The notes: generated by a model from the sequence alone, not told the origin. A stretch of DNA of 32,246 bases from an uncultured Bacilli bacterium (GCA_944363675.1 CALVUT010000070.1:1-32246); one strand, 5' to 3'; counted from the first letter of the stretch, positions 1 through 8,192 are shown. A program made the numbers and translations.

Positions 1-666
1 AAAAAAAGAAGAACCAGAGAAGAATCTCTGATTCGGGTTCATCGGACTTATAAGGATTACTTAGCTTACTTAGAAGCCCATAAAGACGAAGATATATCTA
101 TTGTTCAAATGGATACTGTTGAAGGTACCAAAGGTGGTAAAGTTCTTTTAACTTTACTCCTAGTTCAATACAATCTCATGTTAACATTTATCATGGACTC
201 CCAAACCACTGCTTGTGTTAACAAGGTTTTTGATTGGATTCGATCTACCATTGGAATGAACAATTTTAAAAAATTTTTTCAAGTTGTCCTTACAGATAAC
301 GGTCATGAATTCTTTGAGCCACTTTCCATTGAACTGGATCCTATCACTAAAGAACAAGTCTCCCATGTGTTCTATTGTGATCCTTCTGCTTCTTATCAAA
401 AAGGGGCCATCGAAAAAAATCATGAATACATCCGTTATGTTTTACCTAAAGGTTCTTCTTTTGACTCTCTTACTCAAGAAGATTGTAACCTTCTTATGAG
501 TCATATTAACTCTGTACCTAGACAATCGCTTCGTAACAATACTCCTTATTTAGAAGTTCAACATTTTATTGATGAAGAATTACTAAACAAGTTAGGGGTC
601 TTTCTTATTCTTCCTGATGAAGTATCCTTGTCTCCTGAATTACTTAAGAAAAAAGACAAACAATAA
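1..666 (+). CDS. IS30-family transposase, 5' end beyond the window
   Basis: The reading frame is open from base 1 to a TAA at 664-666, so only the C-terminal ~221 residues are present. They carry the DDE integrase core of IS30-type transposases: the first Asp in IVQMDTVEG (bases ~100-123), the second in LTDNGHEFF (~288-315), and the Glu in the QKGAIEKNHEYIR helix (~399-432). This enzyme would cut and join the ends of its own insertion sequence. The frame looks intact where visible. The internal ATG at 109 is not the start, because conserved sequence (K-D-E-D-I-S-I-V-Q) precedes it without a break. The gene points toward the 3' end of the aldehyde dehydrogenase gene. Seen: frame and DDE motifs; known: IS30 family layout; inferred: a full element extending to the left. 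Confidence 0.9.
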   Translation, partial: KKRRTREESLIRVHRTYKDYLAYLEAHKDEDISIVQMDTVEGTKGGKVLLTLLLVQYNLMLTFIMDSQTTACVNKVFDWIRSTIGMNNFKKFFQVVLTDNGHEFFEPLSIELDPITKEQVSHVFYCDPSASYQKGAIEKNHEYIRYVLPKGSSFDSLTQEDCNLLMSHINSVPRQSLRNNTPYLEVQHFIDEELLNKLGVFLILPDEVSLSPELLKKKDKQ

Positions 667-919
667 GTCTTTCTTCTACGGCATAGAAGCCGACTCATTT
701 TTATCTTATCATGACGAGTGTTTACTTTTGAAATTTTTAAAAATTTCTTTCATTCGTCACTTTTTGACGTGGAATAAAATAAGTAATTTCTCGTTCATGT
801 TTTCTAATTTACTCTATTTTGACCATTTTTACAACAAAAAATTATCGATTTGTCTTTATTTTCTCGATAATTTCATATTGATTCTCACTTACGAGCGTTT
901 ACTTTTTAATTCAACCTTC
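667..919. mobile_element. Tail of the IS30-like element and junction with the aldehyde dehydrogenase operon
   Basis: This non-coding stretch lies between the transposase stop and the aldehyde dehydrogenase stop. It holds two near-identical direct repeats, ACGAGTGTTTACTTTT at 714-729 and ACGAGCGTTTACTTTT at 891-906, and a perfect 18-bp palindrome (GAAATTTTTAAAAATTTC, 730-747). One of the two repeats may be the right terminal inverted repeat, but the left end lies outside the window, so the exact boundary cannot be set. Confidence 0.45.
834..873 (-). terminator. Possible terminator of the fucO-FIST-aldehyde dehydrogenase operon
   Basis: On the minus strand, 9-bp arms AATTATCGA (872-864) and TCGATAATT (848-840) enclose a 15-nt loop and are followed by a T-run. 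The stem is AT-rich, so it is weak. It lies ~47 nt beyond the aldehyde dehydrogenase stop. If it belongs to this operon, the IS boundary must lie further left. Confidence 0.45.
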
Positions 920-2356
920 TTATAAAATATTTTTTAAAATAATTGTCTTTGTTCTAGACATTTCATGAAGTGTCGACATAACGCCTTCATTACCTATGCC
1001 AGAGTGTTTCCAACCACCGAATGGCATTTCAAAGCTTCGAAAGAAGGATGCCCCATTGATGATGACTCCACCACATTCTAGTTTATTTGCTACATATTGA
1101 CAAGTTTTTTGACTTTCAGAAACAATGCATCCACATAATCCATAACTTGATTGGTTAGCTATGGCAATGGCTTCGTCGATATCTTCGTATTCGATAATCG
1201 GAATGACTGGTCCAAAGATTTCCATATCTTTAGCAACTTCCATGTTTTTTGTTACATCTACTAAAATGGTAGGTTCATAGAAAGCGCCTTTGCGGCGACC
1301 ACCAAAAATAACTTTAGCGCCTTCACTGACGGTTAAATTTACTTGTTCTTCGACTTTTTTGGCAGCGTCTTCACTAATTAGACAACCAATGTGTGCTTCA
1401 GGATTACTTGGCATACGAACAGGAATGCCTTTTAACGTTTCTGTTAATTTGGTTACAAATGCTTCTTTTACATCTTTGTGCACTAAGAATCTTTTGGAAG
1501 CGCAGCATACTTGGCCAGTATTATAAAGACGTCCCCAAACTGTTTCTTTAATAGCTAAATCAACATCTCCGTCTTTATGGAGGATAAAGGCATCGTTGCC
1601 ACCTAATTCTAAGGTTACATGAGTAATGTTTTTGGCACATTTAGCCATAGTTTCAGCACCAGCTATCGTTGATCCTGTTAAGGTAACCAGATTTACATCG
1701 GGATTTTCGGCCATTGCTTGAACGGCGAAACCACCACTACCATTAATTAGGTTAATTACACCACCAGGAATACCTGCTTCTAAAAGAAGTTCAACATATT
1801 TAGTTAAGGTTAATGGGTTATGAGCTGATGGTTTTAAAATAACGGCATTGCCCATTAATAAAGCTGCGGGAACTTTTTGGCAAAATAAGTCGCTTGGAAA
1901 GTTAAAAGGAATAACGGCAACGACAACTCCTAATGGAGCTTGAATGGTATATTGAATCGTTTTTTCGTTTCCTTTTTCTTGGCCGGCAGGAATGACACTT
2001 CCATACTCATGTTTTGCTCTTTCACAGAATGATGGAACTCCAATAGACACATTGGCTACTTCTGTAATGGCTTCAGTTATTGGTTTTCCTGTTTCATCGG
2101 ATAGTAATTTTGCTAACGTATCTTTATCTCGTTCAACTAAAGATACAAACTTCATTAGTTTGGCAGCACGTTCATGAATTGGTACGTTAGCCCAATCTTT
2201 TTGAGCGATTTTTGCCGCTTCAACTGCGCGGTCACAATCTAATTTGGTAGATTCTGGAACCGTATCTATAAATTCGTTATTGGCTGGATTTGTTATGGTT
2301 ATAATTTTGCCATCTGAGGCATCACACCAGCTTGACCCAATTAAATTCTTTGCCAT
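920..2356 (-). CDS. NAD(P)-dependent aldehyde dehydrogenase
   Basis: A 478-residue cytoplasmic member of the aldehyde dehydrogenase superfamily, full length for the family. It oxidises an aldehyde to the acid using NAD(P)+. Visible active-site elements are Asn152 in IPFNFPSD, the general base Glu250 in TLELGGND, and the nucleophile Cys284 in NTGQVCCASKR; the late motif EIFGPVIPI is also present. The substrate cannot be read from sequence. The neighbour fucO suggests lactaldehyde, glycolaldehyde or a similar short aldehyde. The ATG lies 3 nt after the FIST gene stop, with GGAGAG inside that gene's end as its ribosome binding site, so the two are translationally linked. It is the last gene of the operon. 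The closest alternative is a succinate-semialdehyde dehydrogenase-type enzyme. Confidence 0.9.
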   Translation of the reverse strand: MAKNLIGSSWCDASDGKIITITNPANNEFIDTVPESTKLDCDRAVEAAKIAQKDWANVPIHERAAKLMKFVSLVERDKDTLAKLLSDETGKPITEAITEVANVSIGVPSFCERAKHEYGSVIPAGQEKGNEKTIQYTIQAPLGVVVAVIPFNFPSDLFCQKVPAALLMGNAVILKPSAHNPLTLTKYVELLLEAGIPGGVINLINGSGGFAVQAMAENPDVNLVTLTGSTIAGAETMAKCAKNITHVTLELGGNDAFILHKDGDVDLAIKETVWGRLYNTGQVCCASKRFLVHKDVKEAFVTKLTETLKGIPVRMPSNPEAHIGCLISEDAAKKVEEQVNLTVSEGAKVIFGGRRKGAFYEPTILVDVTKNMEVAKDMEIFGPVIPIIEYEDIDEAIAIANQSSYGLCGCIVSESQKTCQYVANKLECGGVIINGASFFRSFEMPFGGWKHSGIGNEGVMSTLHEMSRTKTIILKNIL

Positions 2357-2359
2357 ACA

Positions 2360-3532
2360 TTACTCTCCAAATCCTGTATATGATAGAGATAAACCACCTA
2401 CGGTATTTGAGGAATGATCACCTGTACCATATTCACCAAAGGTAAAGACCATTAAGAATTCTTTATCTGGAATTGCCTTTTTTACTTCTGGATAGATTTG
2501 ATCTTCAATCTTAGATAAGGCAAGTCCTAAACGACGACCACCACAGTGTACTAAGAAATAACTATTTGGTTGTGTTACCATTAATTGATTTAATTTGGTA
2601 ATCGTTTCTTCATTGGCTTTTAATATACCTTCTGGTGTATTCGTAAGTTGGATTATAGCTGTATTTACCGCTAAGTCAGCACCAATATTCATGGATAAAT
2701 CTTCATTACCAAACATTGGATGACGAACAGCAGTTACTTTACCAATTGGATCTTTGACCCCTAATGGTGCACAAATGGTCTCTGTTAACAAATTGTTGCC
2801 CATCAAACTTTCTAGTGGTTTGCCTGTCCATTCGGCATATTTTTTTAGGGCTGGTTCATGGTCAATTTCGACAAGGGTACGATCCCCATTAATTTTCGTA
2901 ATAATGCCGGCATTGTTCGTTTCATGATAAGCACCAGTATAAAGGTTTTTCATTTCGCCATCGGTATAGAAAATGGCAATAGCACAGCCATCTGAGAAAG
3001 CTTCACCATCATTTAAAATACTCCATTTTCCTTCAACGGTATTATCGGCAGCACTGCCACCAAAAACTGGAATATTGCCAATCACATCTTGAATGCCTTT
3101 TAAATATTCTTCTTCGTTAGCAGGGCTTGCTGTCATAAAGAAGAAATCTGGTTCTTTATCGGTACCTTTTCTTTTGCTTATTGCTTCTTTGGCAATACGG
3201 CGACCTATGTCACGAGCACTTTCTTCGGTTTTTCTTGATCCAGCCGTGACGACTTCGACATCGCCACCAAATAGCATCATTCCGGAATAACCTGTTTCCT
3301 TATTTAAGTATCCATCTTGGGTACATAAAGCCGCAGATGAGGTACAACCAATAATTGGCGTATTACCTAGAACGCTTTTAGCTCCTTTCATAAGTTCTTG
3401 TTGATCTTGAACACAACTTGTGAAGAACAATCCCACTTGCGGATTTTCAATCACGTTTGCCATTTTAGCTGTTTCTGCACCTGATGTGTAGGCATCAACA
3501 GCTTCACTATAACCTACTTTTGTTTTTAACAT
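2360..3532 (-). CDS. FIST-domain protein (FIST_N plus FIST_C)
   Basis: A 390-residue soluble protein with no signal peptide or membrane segment. The N-terminal half has FIST_N features (an IGCTSSAALC-type strand near residues 60-70 and FGGSAADNT near 160). The C-terminal half fits FIST_C (NSYFLVHCGGRR, MVFTFGEYGTG near the end). FIST domains are predicted sensors of small ligands, possibly amino acids, and are usually attached to signalling domains; here the protein stands alone. It sits between fucO (14 nt upstream) and the aldehyde dehydrogenase (3 nt downstream), with ribosome binding site GAAGGAGAG before its ATG, so all three should be made together. Its role in an aldehyde/alcohol redox operon is unknown; sensing or sequestering a pathway intermediate is an inference only. 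Confidence 0.85.
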   Translation of the reverse strand: MLKTKVGYSEAVDAYTSGAETAKMANVIENPQVGLFFTSCVQDQQELMKGAKSVLGNTPIIGCTSSAALCTQDGYLNKETGYSGMMLFGGDVEVVTAGSRKTEESARDIGRRIAKEAISKRKGTDKEPDFFFMTASPANEEEYLKGIQDVIGNIPVFGGSAADNTVEGKWSILNDGEAFSDGCAIAIFYTDGEMKNLYTGAYHETNNAGIITKINGDRTLVEIDHEPALKKYAEWTGKPLESLMGNNLLTETICAPLGVKDPIGKVTAVRHPMFGNEDLSMNIGADLAVNTAIIQLTNTPEGILKANEETITKLNQLMVTQPNSYFLVHCGGRRLGLALSKIEDQIYPEVKKAIPDKEFLMVFTFGEYGTGDHSSNTVGGLSLSYTGFGE

Positions 3533-3546
3533 TTTCTACTCTCCTT

Positions 3547-4695
3547 CTAATATGCTTTTTCGAATAAAGCAATAATATCTTCTTTGGTAACATTTCTTGG
3601 GTTACCGCCAGTACATGGATCTTGTAAGGCTTTCTCGGCTAAAAGATCAAAGTCTTCCTTTTTTACCTTTAATTCTTTTAAATGCATCGGAACACCCAAT
3701 CTTGTTTCTAATTCTCTAACTGCTTTGACAACAAGATCTACACATTCTTCGTCTTCACGATCTTTCACCTTTAATCCGAAAGCTTCAGCCATTTTCCGGA
3801 ATCTTTCAGGACAAACCTCGCCATTCCACTCTAAAACATATGGTAAGAACAAGGCACATGCAATTCCGTGTGCAACATCATAAGTAGCTCCTAATTGATG
3901 AGCCATGGAATGAACAATTCCTAAACCTACATTAGAGAATCCCATTCCGGCAATATATTGACTTAGTCCCATTTTATCCATTGCCTCTTTGTCTTTAGCA
4001 ACGGATGCTTCTAAATTATGGTAAGTAAGCTCCATACTTTTTAAATGGAACATATCCGTCATTTCCCAATGGGCTTTGGTGATATATCCTTCCATAGCGT
4101 GTGTTAAAGCATCTAGGCCTGTTGCCGCAGCCGTCATCGGTGGCATACCACTCATTAGTTCGGTATCAATGATTGAAAGAATTGGAATATCGTTAGGATC
4201 AACACATACTCTTTTAACGATGTTTTCTTCATCTGTGATGACGTAGTTGATCGTTACTTCTGCTGCTGTTCCAGCCGTCGTTGGTAAAGCAATGATCGGT
4301 AAAGAACGATTTTTCGTATTTGCTGTTCCTTCTAGAGAATTGATGTCATAAAATTCTGGATTTTCCACAACTATTCCGATACATTTGGCGGTATCTATGA
4401 CACTTCCTCCACCTACCGCGACAATTACGTCAGCTTTATAATTTTGACAAACCTCAATGCCATCATGGCAGTTTTTGATTGTTGGATTTGGCTTTACTTT
4501 ATCAAAGATCTGATAGTTTATTTGCGAAGCCGTTAAACAATCTATGACTTTTTTGGTGACACCACAAGACATTAGATTTTCGTCTGTTACGATAAGAACA
4601 CGTTCAAATTTTCTTCTTTTTATTTCAGGAACAAGATTTTCTCTTGCGTTCCACCCAAAATAAGAAGTTTCATTTAACACTATTCTATTTGCCAT
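3547..4695 (-). CDS. fucO: Lactaldehyde reductase, iron-dependent alcohol dehydrogenase (FucO type)
   Basis: A 382-residue group III iron-dependent alcohol dehydrogenase that closely resembles E. coli FucO, the enzyme interconverting lactaldehyde and 1,2-propanediol with NAD(H). The NAD-binding GGGSVIDTAK is at residues 95-104, and ALPTTAGTAAEVTINYVITDEE is shared with FucO. The four metal ligands are conserved: Asp195 and His199 (GLDALTHAMEGY), His262 (VHSMAH) and His276 (VAHG). The start is set at 4695: GGAGGAAG lies just before this ATG, and the protein then begins MANR as in FucO. An upstream in-frame ATG at 4707 overlaps that ribosome binding site and is unlikely. It is the first gene of the operon with the FIST protein and aldehyde dehydrogenase, suggesting disproportionation or detoxification of an aldehyde from deoxysugar or diol metabolism. 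Confidence 0.9.
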   Translation of the reverse strand: MANRIVLNETSYFGWNARENLVPEIKRRKFERVLIVTDENLMSCGVTKKVIDCLTASQINYQIFDKVKPNPTIKNCHDGIEVCQNYKADVIVAVGGGSVIDTAKCIGIVVENPEFYDINSLEGTANTKNRSLPIIALPTTAGTAAEVTINYVITDEENIVKRVCVDPNDIPILSIIDTELMSGMPPMTAAATGLDALTHAMEGYITKAHWEMTDMFHLKSMELTYHNLEASVAKDKEAMDKMGLSQYIAGMGFSNVGLGIVHSMAHQLGATYDVAHGIACALFLPYVLEWNGEVCPERFRKMAEAFGLKVKDREDEECVDLVVKAVRELETRLGVPMHLKELKVKKEDFDLLAEKALQDPCTGGNPRNVTKEDIIALFEKAY

Positions 4696-4772
4696 ATCTT
4701 CCTCCATTCTATTTTTATTGTACCATTTTTGAAAAAAAGAAGAAAGAAAAAGGATGATGCACTGTCAACTAT

Positions 4773-4801
4773 TTGTCTGTTTTCAAAAATTGTGTTAGGA
4801 T
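4773..4801 (+). promoter_or_regulatory. Candidate sigma-A promoter of the fic gene
   Basis: TTGTCT (4773-4778) and TAGGAT (4796-4801) are 17 bp apart, each matching 4 of 6 consensus bases. The transcript would begin near 4807, just ahead of the ribosome binding site AGGTGA (4808-4813), giving a very short leader. Confidence 0.35.
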
Positions 4802-4818
4802 ATGCACAGGTGATTATT

Positions 4819-5952
4819 ATGGAGAAAAAAGACAAAACTATTTTACCTTTAGATATTGATCAAACGAGTTTTTTTTATCGTTTTAGGGATTTGCATGCTT
4901 TGCAAGAGGAAATCAATGTATTTTTAGAGGATCGAAATTTTATGAAAACACGAGACTTTGCTCATAAAGTTATGTTTAGTCAAGAAATTAAATCTAACAA
5001 TAACATTGAAGGATATTTGGATGATATCAATTTAGTCAAAAATATTATTCGTCATCCATCTAATGTTTTAAATGAAGAACAAAAAAGACGCATTTTAAAC
5101 CTATATCAAGGATATCAATATATTGCCCATCACAAAGATGTTAATCCGGATACATTAAAAGAATTGTATACCCTACTATCTTTTCATTTACTTAACGATT
5201 ATGAACAAACTACTATGGGCGAGTACTACCGTCAAAATCCAGTGTATATTTATTTTTCTGATCGGATGGATGTTGAGCCTGAACAAGGAATTGAAGCAGC
5301 AAAAATTCCAGAAAAAATGCAACAGTACTTTGATTTTTATCATCAACCTCTTGCTTCACAAGACCAAGCTTCTATTTATATTCATTCTCAAATTTTACAC
5401 TTTTTCTTCTGCGCTGTTCATCCTTATTACGATATTAATGGGCGAACAAGTAGAACCATGAGTATGTGGTATTTGCTCAATCATGAGGCTTATCCTTTTA
5501 TTATTTTTAATCGAGCTATTCAACTCGATAAAAGCCGTTATTATAAAGTGATTCGAGAAGGAAAGAAATATCATAATATTACCTATTTTCTTAAATATAT
5601 GCTTCAAAATGGGTTAGTCGAGTTAGAAAAAGAATATGCTATGCAAGAGATTGCAGCCAACTCTTCGCATCGCCTTAGTGCGGCAGATTATCAAACTATG
5701 TATTACATTTTATCCATGAAAGGAAACTGGACTTTAGCTGATTTCGCGACCTTTTATAATCGTCTTAATGATAAGAAAAGTTTCAAGCAAATCTATGATT
5801 CTATGCTTGTGTCCCTATTTGATAAAGGAATTTTAATTCCCAGTAAAAAAACTAATCGTTTTATCAACGAAACACAAAACCAGTTCTTTACTTTTGCCCC
5901 AAATAAAATCGAGCAAGATAAGGAACTCCCTCATCTATGTTTAAAAAAATAA
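4819..5952 (+). CDS. Fic family protein (predicted AMP transferase)
   Basis: A 377-residue Fic protein. Fic enzymes usually transfer AMP from ATP to a hydroxyl side chain of a target protein. The signature loop is at residues 201-212, HPYYDINGRTSR: the catalytic His201, Asp205, Asn207, Gly208, Arg209 and Arg212 are present, but the first glycine of the usual HPFx[D/E]GNGRxxR is Ile206. An N-terminal segment NNNIEG (60-65) resembles the class II inhibitory motif (S/T)xxxE(G/N), with Asn in place of Ser/Thr, so the enzyme may restrain itself. The C-terminal ~110 residues look like a winged-helix region, common in this class. The ATG at 4819 follows AGGTGA; a TTG at 4729 would add a poorly conserved 30-residue extension. 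It is divergent from fucO and probably a solitary gene. The target is unknown. Confidence 0.85.
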   Translation: MEKKDKTILPLDIDQTSFFYRFRDLHALQEEINVFLEDRNFMKTRDFAHKVMFSQEIKSNNNIEGYLDDINLVKNIIRHPSNVLNEEQKRRILNLYQGYQYIAHHKDVNPDTLKELYTLLSFHLLNDYEQTTMGEYYRQNPVYIYFSDRMDVEPEQGIEAAKIPEKMQQYFDFYHQPLASQDQASIYIHSQILHFFFCAVHPYYDINGRTSRTMSMWYLLNHEAYPFIIFNRAIQLDKSRYYKVIREGKKYHNITYFLKYMLQNGLVELEKEYAMQEIAANSSHRLSAADYQTMYYILSMKGNWTLADFATFYNRLNDKKSFKQIYDSMLVSLFDKGILIPSKKTNRFINETQNQFFTFAPNKIEQDKELPHLCLKK

Positions 5953-6003
5953 AAGAGACTGAAGAAAAATTATTTATTTCATTTTTCAACAGTCCCTTTT
6001 TTT
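5951..6003. terminator. Bidirectional terminator between fic and hicB
   Basis: Arms GACTG and CAGTC, then GAAAAAT and ATTTTTC, form a two-part stem (about 5957-5994) flanked by A-rich sequence on the left and a T-run on the right. It can end transcription from both sides. Confidence 0.75.
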
Positions 6004-6028
6004 GAAAAAATAACAGTTGTTTATATTA

Positions 6029-6418
6029 TTATAATAAATTTAATTCGTTTTTAATACTATCTTGTAAAAGTTTAGAAAAATTAATTCCTTTTGTATCTGC
6101 TAAATTTTTTAACCATTCTGGCATAGTTACAGTTGTTTTTACTGTTTTTGAAGATATTTTTTTCTCATGCTCTACAGGATCTAATTCAACCATAGTAATA
6201 AATTCATTTGGATTAACTTTTATTTTCATGTAATCAAATGTAGGTTGCGGAAGCTTATCTTTATATTCTGGTAACATAGCGTACAAAGCATCCTGAGCCA
6301 TATAATATGCATCATCAAAGCTATCACCAAAAGTAAAAATATTTTCAAAATCTAAAAATTTCACATTATACGAATTTCCTTCTTTTGAAAAAATTGCAGG
6401 ATAAAAATATCTTTTCAT
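6029..6418 (-). CDS. hicB: HicB-family antitoxin
   Basis: A 129-residue antitoxin partner of HicA. Residues ~1-55 fit the partly degraded RNase H-like HicB fold (YPAIFSKEGNSYNVKFLDFE, then GDSFDDAYYMAQDAL). The C-terminal ~38 residues (KTVKTTVTMPEWLKNLADTK onward) fit a ribbon-helix-helix DNA-binding domain. HicB typically binds and blocks HicA and represses the operon through its DNA-binding domain. It follows hicA by 48 nt on the same strand. Only a weak AGGG lies directly before its ATG, so it may rely partly on its own upstream signals. The gene is intact, unlike its partner's start. Confidence 0.85.
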   Translation of the reverse strand: MKRYFYPAIFSKEGNSYNVKFLDFENIFTFGDSFDDAYYMAQDALYAMLPEYKDKLPQPTFDYMKIKVNPNEFITMVELDPVEHEKKISSKTVKTTVTMPEWLKNLADTKGINFSKLLQDSIKNELNLL

Positions 6419-6466
6419 ACCCTATCGCTTAAAAATGACAGCTATCCTTGCTAGTTATCACAGGAA

Positions 6467-6661
6467 TTAAAACTTAATCCCTGTGATTTTCACAATATTT
6501 GATAACGTACCCTTGGGAATATCCCCTTTATGAATAGGTACAGGTTTTTTTCCATTCTTTTGGTATATGGCATGTGAGCCTTTTTGTCTTATCAAAACCC
6601 AGCCATCTTTTTCAAGTGCTTTTAGCACTACCCTAGAACTGTCATTTTTCCTCCTTTCCAC
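6467..6661 (-). pseudogene. hicA: HicA-family mRNA interferase toxin with an apparently frameshifted start
   Basis: The body is a clear HicA toxin (a small double-stranded RNA-binding-like fold that cleaves mRNA). VLKALEKDGWVLIRQKGSHAIYQ contains the catalytic His (residue 30 from the GTG at 6661), and DIPKGTLSNIVKITGI ends it. The start is broken. A near-ideal Shine-Dalgarno AAAGGAGG (6657-6650) sits 4 nt before an ATG (6645-6643), but that ATG is in another frame and reads only M-T-V-L-G before TAG. One extra base just after ATG-ACA would give M-T-S-S-R-V-V-L-K, the usual HicA beginning. The only in-frame starts are the GTG at 6661, which lies at or before the likely transcription start, and an internal GTG at 6628. 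So the toxin is probably silent or poorly made, unless this is a sequencing error. Confidence 0.7.
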
Positions 6662-6665
6662 TTTA

Positions 6666-6694
6666 ATTATAGCGCCATTATAGACACGTGTCAG
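6666..6694 (-). promoter_or_regulatory. hicAB promoter with palindromic candidate operator
   Basis: On the minus strand CTGACA (6694-6689) and TATAAT (6671-6666) are 17 bp apart, close to the sigma-A consensus. A perfect 10-bp palindrome GACACGTGTC (6683-6692) overlaps the -35 box and spacer, where a HicB ribbon-helix-helix dimer could repress. The predicted transcript start (~6659) is almost at the hicA ribosome binding site. Confidence 0.65.
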
Positions 6695-6747
6695 TACATG
6701 TTTTATTATATGTTCTTTTTCTTTTTTATGCTTTATTATATTTTACT

Positions 6748-6780
6748 TTAAAAAAGAAAAGAACCTATAATTTGGCTCTT
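6748..6780 (-). terminator. Terminator of the gltX-murF operon
   Basis: On the minus strand AAGAGCC (6780-6774) pairs with GGTTCTT (6765-6759), with one G-U pair, and is followed by a T-rich run. It lies just past the murF stop. Confidence 0.7.
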
Positions 6781-6784
6781 AAAG

Positions 6785-8161
6785 TTATTTATTTTCTTTT
6801 AGTTTTTCTTCCAGTTCATCAGCTAATTCTTTAAAATGCATGGCTTTACTGGCCTTCATTAGAATTGTATCGTTAGGTTGTAAAGTGTTATAAATAAAGG
6901 TTTTTAATTCTTCTAAAGTGTCAAAATGCATTACGCCTTCTTGATGAGCTAATTCTTCTTTTATGTATTTTGAATTTTCTCCAAATAGCAAAACAAAATC
7001 AAATTGTTTCATCAATGGTAATTTGCCAACTTTACGATGAATTTCTTCGGCATATTCATCCATTTCTAACATGTCCCCAATCACAGCGATTTTTCTTTGA
7101 CCCGGATATTCAGCAAGTATGGTTAAAGCATTTTCTAAAGCTTCGAAGTTCGAATTATATGTATCGTTAATTAAAGTTATGTGATCTTTTAAAGGAACAA
7201 TTTCCATTCTATTTTCACTAATGGATACGGACTCTAGTCCTTTTTTTATTTCGTTTAAAGACAGATTAAATTGTTTTCCAACGGCAACAGCAAGTAAAGC
7301 ATTAGAGACAAAGACTTTACCCATCATTGGTAAGGTTATGGTTTCTTGTTCTTTGCCAATTTTGATATCAAAGAATGTTTTGTTGATTGCTATTTTCACA
7401 TTCGTTGCTTGATAGGTACTTGGAGAAGTGATGCCACATGTAATAAGAGGATGATTTTCTAAGTTTAAAGTACTCAACAAGTCATTATCTTTATTTATAA
7501 TTACGGGAGTACCCTCTTTCATGCCATCTAATATCTCTAGTTTAGCTTTTAAAATGTTTTCTCTTGACCCTAGTATACCAATATGCGCGGTTCCAATATT
7601 GGTAATGACAGCAATATCTGGACGAGCAATCTTGGTTAAAGCTTCAATCATGCCAAAACCATTCATCCCCATCTCTAAGACCATCATTTCTTCGTCTTTG
7701 ACACTTAGAATATTTAGGGGTAAGCCTATCTGACCATTTAAATTTCCTGGTGTTTTGTAGATGTTGTATTTTTCACTAAGGACGCTGGCAATCATATCTT
7801 TGGTACTTGTTTTACCAGCACTACCAGTGACAGCAATGACAGGAATAGAAAGATGGGCTCTTACATAACTTGCTAAGTCTTGAATGGCTTTAATTGTATC
7901 TTCGACAATGATAATAGGAAAGGAATCTTCATCGTCTAAAGATCCTTGAAAAACATCTAGTATAGCTGCGCTGGCACCTTTTTTCTTTGCTTCTTCCCAG
8001 TATTTATTCCCATCAAAATTCTCCCCTTTAATGCCTACATAGCAATCCTTTGGTTTGAGCGTTCTGGTATCTTTGGAATAAGACTCGATGATTGTCTTTT
8101 CATCCCCACAAAGTAGGCTACCATCAGTAATGTCTAAAATCTGCTTTATGGTTAATTTCAT
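6785..8161 (-). CDS. murF: UDP-N-acetylmuramoyl-tripeptide--D-alanyl-D-alanine ligase
   Basis: A 458-residue Mur ligase, full length. MurF adds D-Ala-D-Ala to the UDP-MurNAc-tripeptide in the cytoplasm, the last soluble step of peptidoglycan precursor synthesis, using ATP. The domains are an N-terminal UDP-substrate domain (1-~100) with SKDTRTLKPKDCYVGIKG, a central ATPase domain with the P-loop TGSAGKTS (112-119), TPGNLNGQIGLPL and NIGTAHIG, and a C-terminal domain with NDTYNSNFEALENAL and GDMLEMDEYAEEIH. The ATG follows AAAGGAAGTG. It lies 31 nt after gltX on the same strand with no terminator between, so it probably falls under the same T-box control. The family assignment is firm; the link between glutamyl-tRNA shortage and murF expression is an inference from layout. 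Confidence 0.95.
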   Translation of the reverse strand: MKLTIKQILDITDGSLLCGDEKTIIESYSKDTRTLKPKDCYVGIKGENFDGNKYWEEAKKKGASAAILDVFQGSLDDEDSFPIIIVEDTIKAIQDLASYVRAHLSIPVIAVTGSAGKTSTKDMIASVLSEKYNIYKTPGNLNGQIGLPLNILSVKDEEMMVLEMGMNGFGMIEALTKIARPDIAVITNIGTAHIGILGSRENILKAKLEILDGMKEGTPVIINKDNDLLSTLNLENHPLITCGITSPSTYQATNVKIAINKTFFDIKIGKEQETITLPMMGKVFVSNALLAVAVGKQFNLSLNEIKKGLESVSISENRMEIVPLKDHITLINDTYNSNFEALENALTILAEYPGQRKIAVIGDMLEMDEYAEEIHRKVGKLPLMKQFDFVLLFGENSKYIKEELAHQEGVMHFDTLEELKTFIYNTLQPNDTILMKASKAMHFKELADELEEKLKENK

Positions 8162-8192
8162 ACAAAGTCACTTCCTTTCTTTTAGTTTATGT

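Noticed and set aside
617-925. Plus-strand 102-codon frame after the transposase
   Set aside because: It runs through the transposase end and the AT-rich IS tail; its translation is low complexity (Phe/Leu/Tyr-rich) with no ribosome binding site.
4763-4768. Perfect TTGACA on the minus strand as the fucO -35 box
   Set aside because: The only plausible -10 (TACAAT) lies about 40 bp away; nothing suitable occurs at normal spacing.
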